DNA from: CAIWXH01 sp964555675
GTDB taxonomy: Bacteria; Chloroflexota; Chloroflexia; Chloroflexales; Chloroflexaceae
Reading direction: 5' to 3'
NCBI GenBank assembly: GCA_964555675.1
Contig: CAZKTU010000069.1
Coordinates: 1-27,526 of the forward strand
DNA length: 27,526 nucleotides
Numbering within the stretch: position 1 is the first letter of the stretch; the number at the start of each line of letters is the position of its first letter. Of the stretch, positions 7,567-15,355 are shown piece after piece. A program made the position numbers and the translations under genes. The notes under the pieces were generated by a model, which was not told the origin of the DNA, made no database searches, and worked only from the letters and a program-made list of their open reading frames with translations.

Positions 7567-9000
7567 ATGTCCCTTCCCCGTAGCGCCCCCGAGGCCCAGG
7601 GCCTCGCATCGTCGGCCGTGCTCGCCTTCGTCGAGGCCCTCGAGCGCGAGAACGAGCATCTGCACAGCCTCATGCTGCTGCGCCACGGGCACGTGGTGGC
7701 CGAGGGCTGGTGGGCGCCCTACGCGGCCGAGCTGCCGCACATGCTCTTCTCGCTGAGCAAGAGCTTCACGGCGACGGCGGTTGGCCTGGCCGTCGCCGAG
7801 GGCCTGCTCTCGCTCGACGACCCGGTGCTCGGCTTCTTCCCCGCCGAGCGGCCGGCCGAGGTCGGCCCGCACCTGGCGGCCATGTGCGTGCGCCACCTGC
7901 TCTCGATGTCCACGGGCCACGCCGACGACACCATGAACGCTATCGATGCCTGCGAGGATGGCAACTGGGCCAGGGCCTTTCTGGCCTGTCCGGTCGAGCA
8001 CGCCCCCGGCACACATTTTCTCTACAACACCGGCGCGACCTACATGCTCTCGGCCATCCTGCAGGGCCTCACCGGGATGCGCATGCTTGAGTACCTGCAG
8101 CCCCGCCTGCTCGAGCCGCTGGGCATCGTGGGCGCGACCTGGCAGCAGTGCCCGCGCGGCATCGACACCGGCGGCTTCGGCCTGAGCACCACCACCGCGG
8201 CCGTGGCCGCCTTCGGGCAGCTCTACCTGCAGGGCGGGCTTTGGCAGGGCCGGCAGCTTGTGCCCGCCGACTGGGTGCGCGAGGCGACGCGGGCCCATAT
8301 CTCCAACGGCGACGACCCCGCCAGCGACTGGGCCCAGGGCTACGGCTACCAGTTCTGGCGCTGCCGCCACGGGGCCTACCGCGGCGACGGGGCCTTCGGC
8401 CAGTACTGCGTCGTGCTGCCCGAGCAGGATGCGGTGCTGGTCATGACCGGCGGCCTCGATTCGATGCAGCCGCCCCTCAGTCTGGCCTGGGAGCATCTGC
8501 TGCCCGCCTTTGCGCCGCAGCCCCTGCCGGCCGACCCGGCGGCTCATGCCGCGCTGCAGCAGAAGCTCGCCGGCCTCGCGCTGCCGACGCCCGCCGGCCT
8601 GCAGGCCTCCCCCATCGCGGCGCAGGTCTCGGGAAAGCTCTTTCGCTGCGACGCGAATAGCTTCGGGCTGGAGACCCTGAGTCTGCGCTTCGCGACTTCG
8701 GGCTGCACGATTGTCCTCACGAACGCCGAGGGCGAGCACCTGATCGCCGCGGGCGCGGGCCAGTGGCAGCACGGGCAGACCAGCTTCATGGGCGCGGGGG
8801 CGACCTCGCCAATCGCCGCGGCGGGGGCCTGGGTCAGCGCAGATACCTATCTGGCGAAGCTCTGGTTCACCGAGACGCCCTTCTGCGCCACACTCTCGTG
8901 CTGCTTCGCCGACGATCTGCTGCTGTTCGACATAGGCCTCAACGTCTCGTTTGGGCCGACCACCTTCCCGCAGGTGCTGGGGCGTCTCACCCCGACTTGA
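7567..9000 (+). CDS. Serine hydrolase, beta-lactamase/PBP-like fold (class C type)
   Basis: A 477-aa member of the beta-lactamase family PF00144, which includes esterases, D-aminopeptidases and 6-aminohexanoate oligomer hydrolases. The nucleophile motif SxxK is S62-LS-K65 in FSLSKSFTA. The second motif region reads PGTHFLYNTGATYM, with Tyr153 as the likely general base, although the classic YxN is replaced by YNT. A glycine-rich strand (GDGAFGQYCVVLPEQ) stands where the third motif is expected. There is no signal peptide, so it is probably cytoplasmic and not a resistance beta-lactamase. The C-terminal 130 residues form a separate beta-rich region seen in related esterases. The LAL regulator starts 29 bp after its stop, so both are probably one operon. 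Confidence 0.9.
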   Translation: MSLPRSAPEAQGLASSAVLAFVEALERENEHLHSLMLLRHGHVVAEGWWAPYAAELPHMLFSLSKSFTATAVGLAVAEGLLSLDDPVLGFFPAERPAEVGPHLAAMCVRHLLSMSTGHADDTMNAIDACEDGNWARAFLACPVEHAPGTHFLYNTGATYMLSAILQGLTGMRMLEYLQPRLLEPLGIVGATWQQCPRGIDTGGFGLSTTTAAVAAFGQLYLQGGLWQGRQLVPADWVREATRAHISNGDDPASDWAQGYGYQFWRCRHGAYRGDGAFGQYCVVLPEQDAVLVMTGGLDSMQPPLSLAWEHLLPAFAPQPLPADPAAHAALQQKLAGLALPTPAGLQASPIAAQVSGKLFRCDANSFGLETLSLRFATSGCTIVLTNAEGEHLIAAGAGQWQHGQTSFMGAGATSPIAAAGAWVSADTYLAKLWFTETPFCATLSCCFADDLLLFDIGLNVSFGPTTFPQVLGRLTPT

Positions 9001-9029
9001 GCGCAGCCACCGCCCGAGGCGAGCATCCT

Positions 9030-11657
9030 ATGGCGACGCCGCTGCTGACCACGAAGCTGTTCGTCCCCGCGCCGCGGCCCGAGGTGATCCCCCGGCCGCG
9101 CCTGCTGGCGCGGCTCGACGAGGGCTTGCGGGGCAGGCTGACCCTGATCTCGGCCCCCGCCGGCTTCGGCAAGACGACCCTGCTCAGCGCCTGGCTCGCC
9201 GCCGCCGAGCGACCCGTCGCCTGGGTCGCCCTTGACGCGGGCGACGGCGAGCCGACCCGCTTTCTGACCTACCTGGTCGCGGCCATGCAGACGATCGCGC
9301 CGGGGGTCGGCCACGGTGTGCTCGGCGCCCTGCGCGCCCCTCAGCCGCCCCCCAGCGAGGCCCTGCTGACCGCCCTGATCAACGACCTGGCCGCCATCCC
9401 CGCCCCCTGCGTGCTGGTGCTCGACGACTACCACGCTGTCGAGGCCCCGGCGGTCGACCAGGCCCTCGCCTTCCTGGTCGCCCACCTGCCCCCGCAGTTG
9501 CACCTGATCATCGCCACCCGCGAGGACCCCCAGCTGCCCCTGGCCCGCCTGCGCGCCAGGGGCCAGCTGGCCGAGTTGCGCGCGGCCGACCTGCGCTTCA
9601 CCCAGGCCGAGGCGGCCGCCTTCCTCAATCAGGGTATGGGCCTGGCCCTCGCCCCCGCCGCGATCGCCGCCCTCGAGACCCGCACCGAGGGCTGGATCGC
9701 CGGCCTGCAGCTGGCCGCGCTCTCGCTGCAGGGGCGCGCGGATGTTGACGGCTTTATCACGTCGTTCACGGGCAGCCATCGTTTTGTGCTCGACTACCTG
9801 CTCGAGGAGGTCCTGCAGCAGCAGCCCGCCGCAATCCAGCGCTTCCTGCTCTCCACCTCGGTGCTCGAGCGCCTCTGCGGGCCCCTCTGCGACGCGGTGC
9901 TGCAAGATCCCGCCGCGGCCGGCCAGGCGACCCTCGAGCAGCTCGAGCAGGCGAACCTGTTCATCGTGCCCCTGGATAGCGAGCGGCGCTGGTATCGTTA
10001 CCACCACCTCTTCGGCGAGATGCTGCGCCAGCGCCTGGGCGAGCGTCTGGCCGGCGCCGCCGAGGGTGTTGCCGCGCTCCACATCCGCGCCAGCGCCTGG
10101 TACGAGGGGCAGGGCCTCGAGCTCGAGGCCTTCGGCCACGCCGTGGCTGCCGCCGACCTCGACCGAGCCGCCCGCCTGGCCGAGGGCGGCGGCATGCCCC
10201 TGCTCTTTCGCGGCGCGATCGCCCCGGTGCTGGGCTGGCTCGAAGCTCTGCCGCGCCAGGCCCTCGACGCCAGGCCCGGCCTCTGGGTGATGTACGCCTC
10301 GGCCCTCGCGTTCGCGACGCGCCTGCCGGAGGTCGAGCAGAAGCTGCTGGCCGCCGAGGCCGCCTTCGCGGGCCTCGATGAAGACGCACGGGTGCGCGAT
10401 CACCTCGGGCATATCGCCGCGATCCGGGCCACCCTGGCGGTCAGCCGGCACCAGCCGGAAGTGATCGAGGCCCAAGCCCGCCGCGCCCTGGAGTACCTGC
10501 ACCCCGCCAATCTGCCCATCCGCACCGCCGCGACCTGGGCCCTCGGCTACGCCTATCTGCTGCAGGGCGAGCGGGCCGCGGCCGCCCAGGCCTACGGCGA
10601 GGCCCTGGCGATCAGCCAGGCGATCGGGCACTTCATCATCCACCTGCTGACCACCCTCGGCCTCGCCTATCTCCACGAGGGCGCGAACCAGCTCGCCCTG
10701 GCCGCCGAGAGCTACCGGCGCGCCCTGGAGCTGGCCGGCGATCCGCCCCAGCCGGTGGTCTGCGAGGCTCACCTGGGCCTGGCCCGCAGCGCCTATCAGT
10801 GGGACGACCTGGCCAGCGCCCAGCGCCACGCCCAGCTCGGCGCCCGCCTGGCCCAGCAGCTCGCGAGCACCGACCGCGCCGTGGCCGCCGAGCTCTTCCT
10901 CGCCCGCCTGCGTCGCGCCCAGGGCGACCCGGCCGGGGCCGCCGCCATCCTGGGTCGGGCCGAGCAGGCCGTGCAGCGTCAGGGCTTTCTGCTGCTGGCC
11001 CCGGCCCTGGCCGAGGAGCAGGTGCTGACCTTGCTGGTGCGGGGCGATCTGCCCGCCGCCGCCCTGCTTGCCCAGGCCTCCGGCCTGCCGACCGCCCTGG
11101 CCAGGGTGCATCTGGCCCAGGGCCGACCGGCCGCGGCCATCGCGGCCATCGAGCCGTGGCTTCGTCACGCCGAGGCGCGGGGCTGGCCCGACGAGCAGCT
11201 CAGGGCCCTGGTGCTGCTGGCCCTGGCCCGCCAGGCCCACGGCGACCCGGGCGAGGCCGCGCGGGCCCTCGAGGCGGCCCTGGCCCTGGGGGCGCCCGAT
11301 GGCCTGCTCAGGGTCTTCGCCGACGAGGGCGAGCCCATGCACGCGCTGCTGACCAGGCGCCGCGCGGCGGGCGGCCCCCTGACGCCCTACCTCGACCGAT
11401 TGCTCGCCGTCTTCGCCGCCCAGGGGGCGCAGCAGGCCCTGGCCGTGGGCGCGCCGCCCCTGGTCGAGCCCCTGAGCGAGCGCGAGCTGCTCGTGCTGCG
11501 GCTGGTCGCCCAGGGTCTCTCGAACCACGAGATCGGCGAGCGCCTCGTCCTCGCCCTCAGCACGGTCAAGGGGCATAACCGCAACATCTTCGGCAAACTC
11601 CAGGTCCAGCGGCGCACCGAGGCGGTCGCCCGCGCCCGCGAGCTGGGCCTGCTCTAG
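9030..11657 (+). CDS. LAL-type LuxR regulator (MalT-like STAND ATPase)
   Basis: An 875-aa regulator with the MalT architecture. The N-terminal NTPase has Walker A APAGFGKTT (42-50) and Walker B VLVLDDYH (128-135). A winged-helix region and YRYHHLFGEMLRQRL follow, as in MalT. A long TPR-rich ligand-sensing region spans about 370-800, and the LuxR helix-turn-helix fills the last 60 residues (LSERELLVLRLVAQGLSNHEIG, then STVKGHNRNIFGKLQV). Such proteins bind an inducer, assemble using ATP and activate nearby promoters. I set the start at the ATG at 9030 because it begins the conserved LLTTKLFVP opening; upstream frames overlap the hydrolase. It follows the serine hydrolase by 29 bp and may control it or use its product as a signal; that link is inference. 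Confidence 0.93.
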   Translation: MATPLLTTKLFVPAPRPEVIPRPRLLARLDEGLRGRLTLISAPAGFGKTTLLSAWLAAAERPVAWVALDAGDGEPTRFLTYLVAAMQTIAPGVGHGVLGALRAPQPPPSEALLTALINDLAAIPAPCVLVLDDYHAVEAPAVDQALAFLVAHLPPQLHLIIATREDPQLPLARLRARGQLAELRAADLRFTQAEAAAFLNQGMGLALAPAAIAALETRTEGWIAGLQLAALSLQGRADVDGFITSFTGSHRFVLDYLLEEVLQQQPAAIQRFLLSTSVLERLCGPLCDAVLQDPAAAGQATLEQLEQANLFIVPLDSERRWYRYHHLFGEMLRQRLGERLAGAAEGVAALHIRASAWYEGQGLELEAFGHAVAAADLDRAARLAEGGGMPLLFRGAIAPVLGWLEALPRQALDARPGLWVMYASALAFATRLPEVEQKLLAAEAAFAGLDEDARVRDHLGHIAAIRATLAVSRHQPEVIEAQARRALEYLHPANLPIRTAATWALGYAYLLQGERAAAAQAYGEALAISQAIGHFIIHLLTTLGLAYLHEGANQLALAAESYRRALELAGDPPQPVVCEAHLGLARSAYQWDDLASAQRHAQLGARLAQQLASTDRAVAAELFLARLRRAQGDPAGAAAILGRAEQAVQRQGFLLLAPALAEEQVLTLLVRGDLPAAALLAQASGLPTALARVHLAQGRPAAAIAAIEPWLRHAEARGWPDEQLRALVLLALARQAHGDPGEAARALEAALALGAPDGLLRVFADEGEPMHALLTRRRAAGGPLTPYLDRLLAVFAAQGAQQALAVGAPPLVEPLSERELLVLRLVAQGLSNHEIGERLVLALSTVKGHNRNIFGKLQVQRRTEAVARARELGLL

Positions 11658-11762
11658 CTGCGGGCCTATACCCTGAACAATACTTTGGTATCTGTCTCGC
11701 GCCACCCGGCTCGGGGTATGCTCTGAGCGAAGGTTGTGGCGCTACGACTCAGGGACAGAACC

Positions 11763-12014
11763 ATGGCCCAGGAACTCCACCAGGAGGGCGAGCCCGACGG
11801 GGCGATGCGCTGCCAGATCCGCCTCAAGGGGCATCTGGGGCGGCAGTGGAGCGCGTGGTTCGGCGGCCTGAGCATCACCCTCGAGGCGAACGGCGACACC
11901 GTGCTGAGCGGACTGCTGGCCGACCAGGCGGCCCTGTACGGCGTCCTGAAGAAGATCCGCGACCTGGGGATGTTCCTCTTGGTGATTAACTGCGCCCGCG
12001 AACAAGGGGGCTGA
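11763..12014 (+). CDS. Small conserved protein of unknown function (83 aa)
   Basis: An 83-aa soluble protein with the pattern IRLKGHLGRQWSAWFGGLSI followed by ADQAALYGVLKKIRDLGM. I recall the same pattern in many small Chloroflexota, Ktedonobacter and cyanobacterial proteins, commonly with WF, DQAAL and KIRDLG conserved and frequently beside NAD(P)-dependent alcohol dehydrogenases. The MDR oxidoreductase starts 27 bp downstream, consistent with that pairing. The ATG at 11763 begins the conserved region; a GTG 27 bp earlier (11736) is in frame but less likely. Function is unknown; a role as partner or modulator of the oxidoreductase is a guess from context. Confidence 0.75.
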   Translation: MAQELHQEGEPDGAMRCQIRLKGHLGRQWSAWFGGLSITLEANGDTVLSGLLADQAALYGVLKKIRDLGMFLLVINCAREQGG

Positions 12015-12041
12015 GAAGAGGTTTGCTGTGAGGAGGAAGTG

Positions 12042-13004
12042 ATGCGAGCGATTGTCTGTGAGGCATATGGCCCGCCCGAGGTGCTACAGCTCAAAGAGGT
12101 GGCGCAGCCCGTCCCTAAAGAGAACGAGGTACTGATCCGGGTGCGGGCAGCCTCGGCGGGGCCCGCAGATAGCGCCTTACGCAAGGGCGATCCCTACCTG
12201 GTGCGTCTGGTCTATGGCCTCAAGCAACCCAGACTGGCGATTATCGGCGCCGAGCTCGCGGGCGAGATTGTGGCCGTGGGCCCGGCGGTGACGAGCTTCA
12301 AGCCAGGCGACGAAGTGTTTGCCATGAGCCCGAACAGCTTAGGGGCCTACGCCGAGTACCTGGCCTTACCGGCGAATGGCCTGCTGGCGCTCAAGTCGCC
12401 GCGTATGAGCTTCGAGGAAGCCGTGGGCATCTGCGAAGGGGGCGCGATTGCGCTGACCTTCTTGCGCGACGTAGGGCGTGTGCAGCCGGGCCAGCGGGTG
12501 CTGATCAACGGCGCCTCTGGCGCCGTCGGGGCCTACGCGGTGCAGCTCGCCAAAGCCTTTGGGGCCCAGGTGACCGCGGTCTGCAGCACGGCGAATCTCG
12601 AGCTCGTGCGCTCGCTGGGTGCCGACGTGGTGATTGATTACACCCGCGAGGACTTCACGCAGCTGGGTGGTAGCTACGATATCATCTTCGACGCTGTTGG
12701 CAAGAGCTCATTTGCGCGCTGCAAAGGCGCGCTGGCGCCGCAGGGCTGCTACCTCACGACCGTGCCGAACTGGGCGAATCTGCGGGCCTTGCTCGGCACC
12801 GCGCTGAGCCGCGGCAAGCGGGCGAAGTTCGCGACGGCGGGCCTGATGCAGAGCCAGGCCAACCTGCGCTACCTGGTCGAGCTCTACGAGGCCGGCAAGC
12901 TCCGTGCGGTGATCGACCGCCGCTATAACCTGGAGGAGATCGTCGAGGCCCACCGCTATGTCGACGGCGGCCATAAAAAGGGGAATGTGGTGATCGTTGT
13001 CTGA
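12042..13004 (+). CDS. Zinc-less MDR oxidoreductase (quinone oxidoreductase/alcohol dehydrogenase-like)
   Basis: A 320-aa medium-chain dehydrogenase/reductase. A GroES-like N-terminal half contains GAELAGEIVAVG and FKPGDEVFA. The Rossmann half carries NGASGAVGAYAVQLAKAFGA (156-175) for NADP(H). The structural-zinc cysteine cluster and catalytic zinc ligands of classical alcohol dehydrogenases are missing, so it should act like a quinone or enone reductase. AGGAGG at 12031-12036 fits the ATG at 12042 better than the overlapping GTG at 12039. Codon use is unlike its neighbours: three TTA leucine codons (L46, L100, L109) and several AAA lysines, which suggests a different history. It is coupled to the 83-aa gene 27 bp upstream. 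Confidence 0.92.
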   Translation: MRAIVCEAYGPPEVLQLKEVAQPVPKENEVLIRVRAASAGPADSALRKGDPYLVRLVYGLKQPRLAIIGAELAGEIVAVGPAVTSFKPGDEVFAMSPNSLGAYAEYLALPANGLLALKSPRMSFEEAVGICEGGAIALTFLRDVGRVQPGQRVLINGASGAVGAYAVQLAKAFGAQVTAVCSTANLELVRSLGADVVIDYTREDFTQLGGSYDIIFDAVGKSSFARCKGALAPQGCYLTTVPNWANLRALLGTALSRGKRAKFATAGLMQSQANLRYLVELYEAGKLRAVIDRRYNLEEIVEAHRYVDGGHKKGNVVIVV

Positions 13005-13024
13005 GGGCATCGGCCGGAGGACCC

Positions 13025-13052
13025 TTGCGAATGAGTGGCGAGCGGGTATGCT
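13025..13052 (+). promoter_or_regulatory. Candidate promoter of the MFS transporter gene
   Basis: TTGCGA (13025-13030), 16-bp spacer, TATGCT (13047-13052) preceded by GGG. It lies 45 nt before the ATG. A similar GGGGTATGCT stands at 11713-11722 before the 83-aa gene. Confidence 0.45.
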
Positions 13053-13097
13053 GTGGGCTCAGCCTTAAGCGCCGCCGTCATTGTCTAAGGGTCCCCA

Positions 13098-14327
13098 ATG
13101 AGTCCGTTTCGCTCGCCCGCGTTTCGTCGCCTGTGGCTTTCGTCGGTGGCAAATAGCGGCGCCCTGGGCATGGAGCGCACGCTCAGCGCCTGGCTGGCCC
13201 TCGAGCTGGGTGTCAGCCCCGTCGCCATCGGCGCGATCTTCGCGGCGCGCATGCTGCCCTCGCTGCTGTTCGGGCTGGTCGCGGGGACGATCGCCGACCG
13301 CATGGATCGACGCCGCCAGCTGCTGGCGGTGTCCGGCGCGGGGCTGCTGTTGCAGGCCGTCTTTGGGGGTCTGGTCTGGGCGGGCGGCGCGGGCATCTGG
13401 GCTCTCGCCGTCTTCGCGTTTCTGGCGGGGTGCCGGCAGGTCTTCGACACCCCGGCGCGCCAGGCCCTCGTGCTCGACGTAGCGCCGCCCGAGGCGGCGG
13501 CGCGGGCCCTGGCCCTGGACGCCCTGGGCGCGCGCTTCGCCTTCGCCTTCGGCGCCCTCGCGGTCGGCGCGCTCATCCCGCTGGTCGGCGTCGCGGGCAG
13601 CTCGCTGGTCTCCGCCGGGCTGTACGGGCTCACGCTGGCCCTGGCGGCGACGCTGCGGGCCCCGCAGCGCCAGGCGGCCCGGGGCGAGCGCCCGCCCTTC
13701 CGGCAGGCCCTGGGCGGGGCCGCCCGGCTGATGCTCGACGTGCCGGTGGTGCGCACGCTGGTGCTGGTCGGGCTGGTCTGCGAGGTCTTCGCCTTCTCGC
13801 ATATCAGCGCGCTGCCGCTGTTCGCCCAGGATGTGCTGCGCGCCACCCCGGCCGGGCTCGGCCTGCTCAACGCCGCGGTCTCGATCGGCGGCGCCCTCGC
13901 CGTGATCTCGCTCGCGCTCTTGCCCGAGCGCACCCCGCGCCAGCCGCTGCTCGGCGCGATCTTCGTCGGCTACGGCCTGTCGATCATGGCCCTGTCGGCC
14001 TCGCGCTCGCTAGCCGTGGCCGCCGCCGTGCTGGTGGTAATCGGCTACTGCGCGGCGGCCTTCGACGTCTTGCAGCAGACCCTGCTCCAGCTCGCCGTGC
14101 CGGCCGAGCAGCGCGGGCGGGCCGTGGGGCTATGGACCTTCAGCATCGGCTCGGCGCCGGTGGGCCACCTGCAGATGGGCGCGCTGATCGCGGCCATCGG
14201 CGTGCCCGCCGCGCTGCTGATCAACGGCGGCCTGACCCTGGCCGCCGCCATCGCGCTGCTCGTGCTGGTCCCCGAGTATCGCGGCCGCCGCAGCTTGCAG
14301 CCGGCGCACGAGGCCGAGGGAATGTAG
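13098..14327 (+). CDS. MFS transporter, drug/siderophore exporter type
   Basis: A 409-aa major facilitator protein with about 12 membrane helices. The loop 2-3 signature reads GTIADRMDRRR (63-73), the MFS motif A. The opening SPFRSPAFRRLWLSSVANSG and the DTPARQALVLD block are typical of the EntS/MFS_3 branch of proton-driven exporters. It should lie in the cytoplasmic membrane and expel small molecules; the substrate is unknown. The ATG at 13098 has AAGGGT upstream. It has its own candidate promoter and is convergent with the DUF4058 gene, with a REP-like repeat filling the gap. Confidence 0.9.
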   Translation: MSPFRSPAFRRLWLSSVANSGALGMERTLSAWLALELGVSPVAIGAIFAARMLPSLLFGLVAGTIADRMDRRRQLLAVSGAGLLLQAVFGGLVWAGGAGIWALAVFAFLAGCRQVFDTPARQALVLDVAPPEAAARALALDALGARFAFAFGALAVGALIPLVGVAGSSLVSAGLYGLTLALAATLRAPQRQAARGERPPFRQALGGAARLMLDVPVVRTLVLVGLVCEVFAFSHISALPLFAQDVLRATPAGLGLLNAAVSIGGALAVISLALLPERTPRQPLLGAIFVGYGLSIMALSASRSLAVAAAVLVVIGYCAAAFDVLQQTLLQLAVPAEQRGRAVGLWTFSIGSAPVGHLQMGALIAAIGVPAALLINGGLTLAAAIALLVLVPEYRGRRSLQPAHEAEGM

Positions 14328-14335
14328 GCTTTATC

Positions 14336-14406
14336 TGCGCGGGCTCCGGCAGGCCATGCAGGAGGCCTTCGCTCCCCGTTGCCGGGCCGTTTACGGCCCC
14401 GGCGTA
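14336..14406. repeat. REP-like dispersed repeat, copy B (3' half only)
   Basis: About 71 bp matching the second half of copies A and C, from TGCGCGGGCTCCGGCAGGCC to the terminal hairpin GCCGGGCCGTTTACGGCCCCGGC. It fills almost all of the space between the stops of the convergent MFS and DUF4058 genes, so its hairpin could end transcription from both sides. Confidence 0.75.
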
Positions 14407-14415
14407 GGGGGCTGC

Positions 14416-15189
14416 TCAGCGCAGGCCGGCTGTGTGCAGCAGCGCAGCGGCCCAGGCCGCATCCTCGCCGCTCAGGGGCGGGTCGGCCTCGACCCCGTAG
14501 CGTAGGCGTAGGTCATAACCCCCGCGGTCGTAGAGCGCGTGCAGCAGCGCTCCAAGCTCGACCGTTGGCTCAGGGTCGTCGGCGAGCAGGGGTAGCTGGA
14601 AGAGGGGGATCGGCTGGCGCACGTTGAAGGGGAGCAAGAGCGCGCGCGGACGTTGCTCGCCCCGACTCACCATAATCCGATAGTCGCTCTGCCCCTCATA
14701 ACGCTGCACTGGCATCGGCTCGCCGCCGCGCAGCAGGTCGATCTCGACCAGATGGCTCAGCGACCCGAGCACCGCCCGGCGTTTGCGCAGGTACTGCCCG
14801 CGGCCCTCGCCGGGGCGCTTGTTCGTGGGCGAGAGGATCTCGATCAGGGTGACGATCTGGCCATCGGCGGCGCGTACTTCGAGATAGGTCTCGCGGACCA
14901 GGTCTGGTAGCTCGAGCTCGATTACTACCCCACCGGACTGCGCAGCCTGCCCGGCGAGGGCTGCGTTGGGCGCGGGGGCGTGACTCACCACGGCCACATC
15001 GGCGCGACCGGCCAGGGCGAGGTCGGCGGGCTCGACGGTGTAGGTGCGCTCCTCGATCGCGACGTAGTAGCGTGGGCGCAGGCGCGGGGCTAGGTCGTCG
15101 CGTAGGGCGACGATCAGGCTGTTGTGGAGGTCCGGCCAGAGGGCCGGCTGCTCGAGGTAGGGGTCCATCCCGGGGAATGGGGTGGGCAT
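14416..15189 (-). CDS. DUF4058 family protein
   Basis: A 257-aa protein of family DUF4058, recognised by its opening TPFPGMDPYLE and by ALWPDLHN. The family is common in cyanobacteria, planctomycetes and Chloroflexota and has no settled function. The order RADVAVVS (62-69), LIEILSPTNK (115-124), a basic segment around K136 and HLVEIDLLRGG (146-156) resembles the core of Uma2-type PD-(D/E)XK nucleases. In those, D64, E117 and K136 would be metal or catalytic residues; this is inference. The ATG at 15189 has GGAGGA upstream; a start at 15312 would lie inside a repeat. It has an extended -10 at 15217-15225. Confidence 0.88.
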   Translation of the reverse strand: MPTPFPGMDPYLEQPALWPDLHNSLIVALRDDLAPRLRPRYYVAIEERTYTVEPADLALAGRADVAVVSHAPAPNAALAGQAAQSGGVVIELELPDLVRETYLEVRAADGQIVTLIEILSPTNKRPGEGRGQYLRKRRAVLGSLSHLVEIDLLRGGEPMPVQRYEGQSDYRIMVSRGEQRPRALLLPFNVRQPIPLFQLPLLADDPEPTVELGALLHALYDRGGYDLRLRYGVEADPPLSGEDAAWAAALLHTAGLR

Positions 15190-15216
15190 AGGCTCCTCCG
15201 CGCGGCGCGTGCGCAT

Positions 15217-15225
15217 ATTGTAGCA
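15217..15225 (-). promoter_or_regulatory. Extended -10 box of the DUF4058 gene
   Basis: Reads TGCTACAAT on the minus strand, 28 nt before the ATG at 15189, identical to the box at 3685-3693. Its -35 zone ends a few bases from REP-like copy C at 15252. Confidence 0.45.
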
Positions 15226-15251
15226 CGGTAGGGCGCCGAAGGGCCTGCCGC

Positions 15252-15355
15252 ACGCCCGGCCGGTAAACCGGTTACGGTACGAACCCCGCCTGGGCCGGCT
15301 TCGGCAGGCCACGCAGGTGGCCTTCGCTCCCCGTTGCCGGGCCGTTTACGGCCCC
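15252..15355. repeat. REP-like dispersed repeat, copy C
   Basis: About 104 bp matching copy A along its length, with small gaps. The terminal hairpin overlaps the 3' end of the BTAD/AAA regulator gene: the TAA stop (15346-15348, minus strand) is part of the repeat's GGCCGTAAACGGCC core. The repeat therefore provides the stop and the last one or two codons of that gene. Confidence 0.75.

Noticed and set aside
7567..9000. The beta-lactamase-fold protein as an antibiotic resistance gene
   Set aside because: It lacks a signal peptide and the usual YxN motif; the family is mostly esterases and peptidases.
8847..11705. A 952-codon open frame on the minus strand opposite the LAL regulator
   Set aside because: It is a shadow of the GC-rich plus-strand gene. 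Its translation is low-complexity Gly/Gln/Arg-rich with no motif, while the plus frame carries Walker and LuxR motifs.
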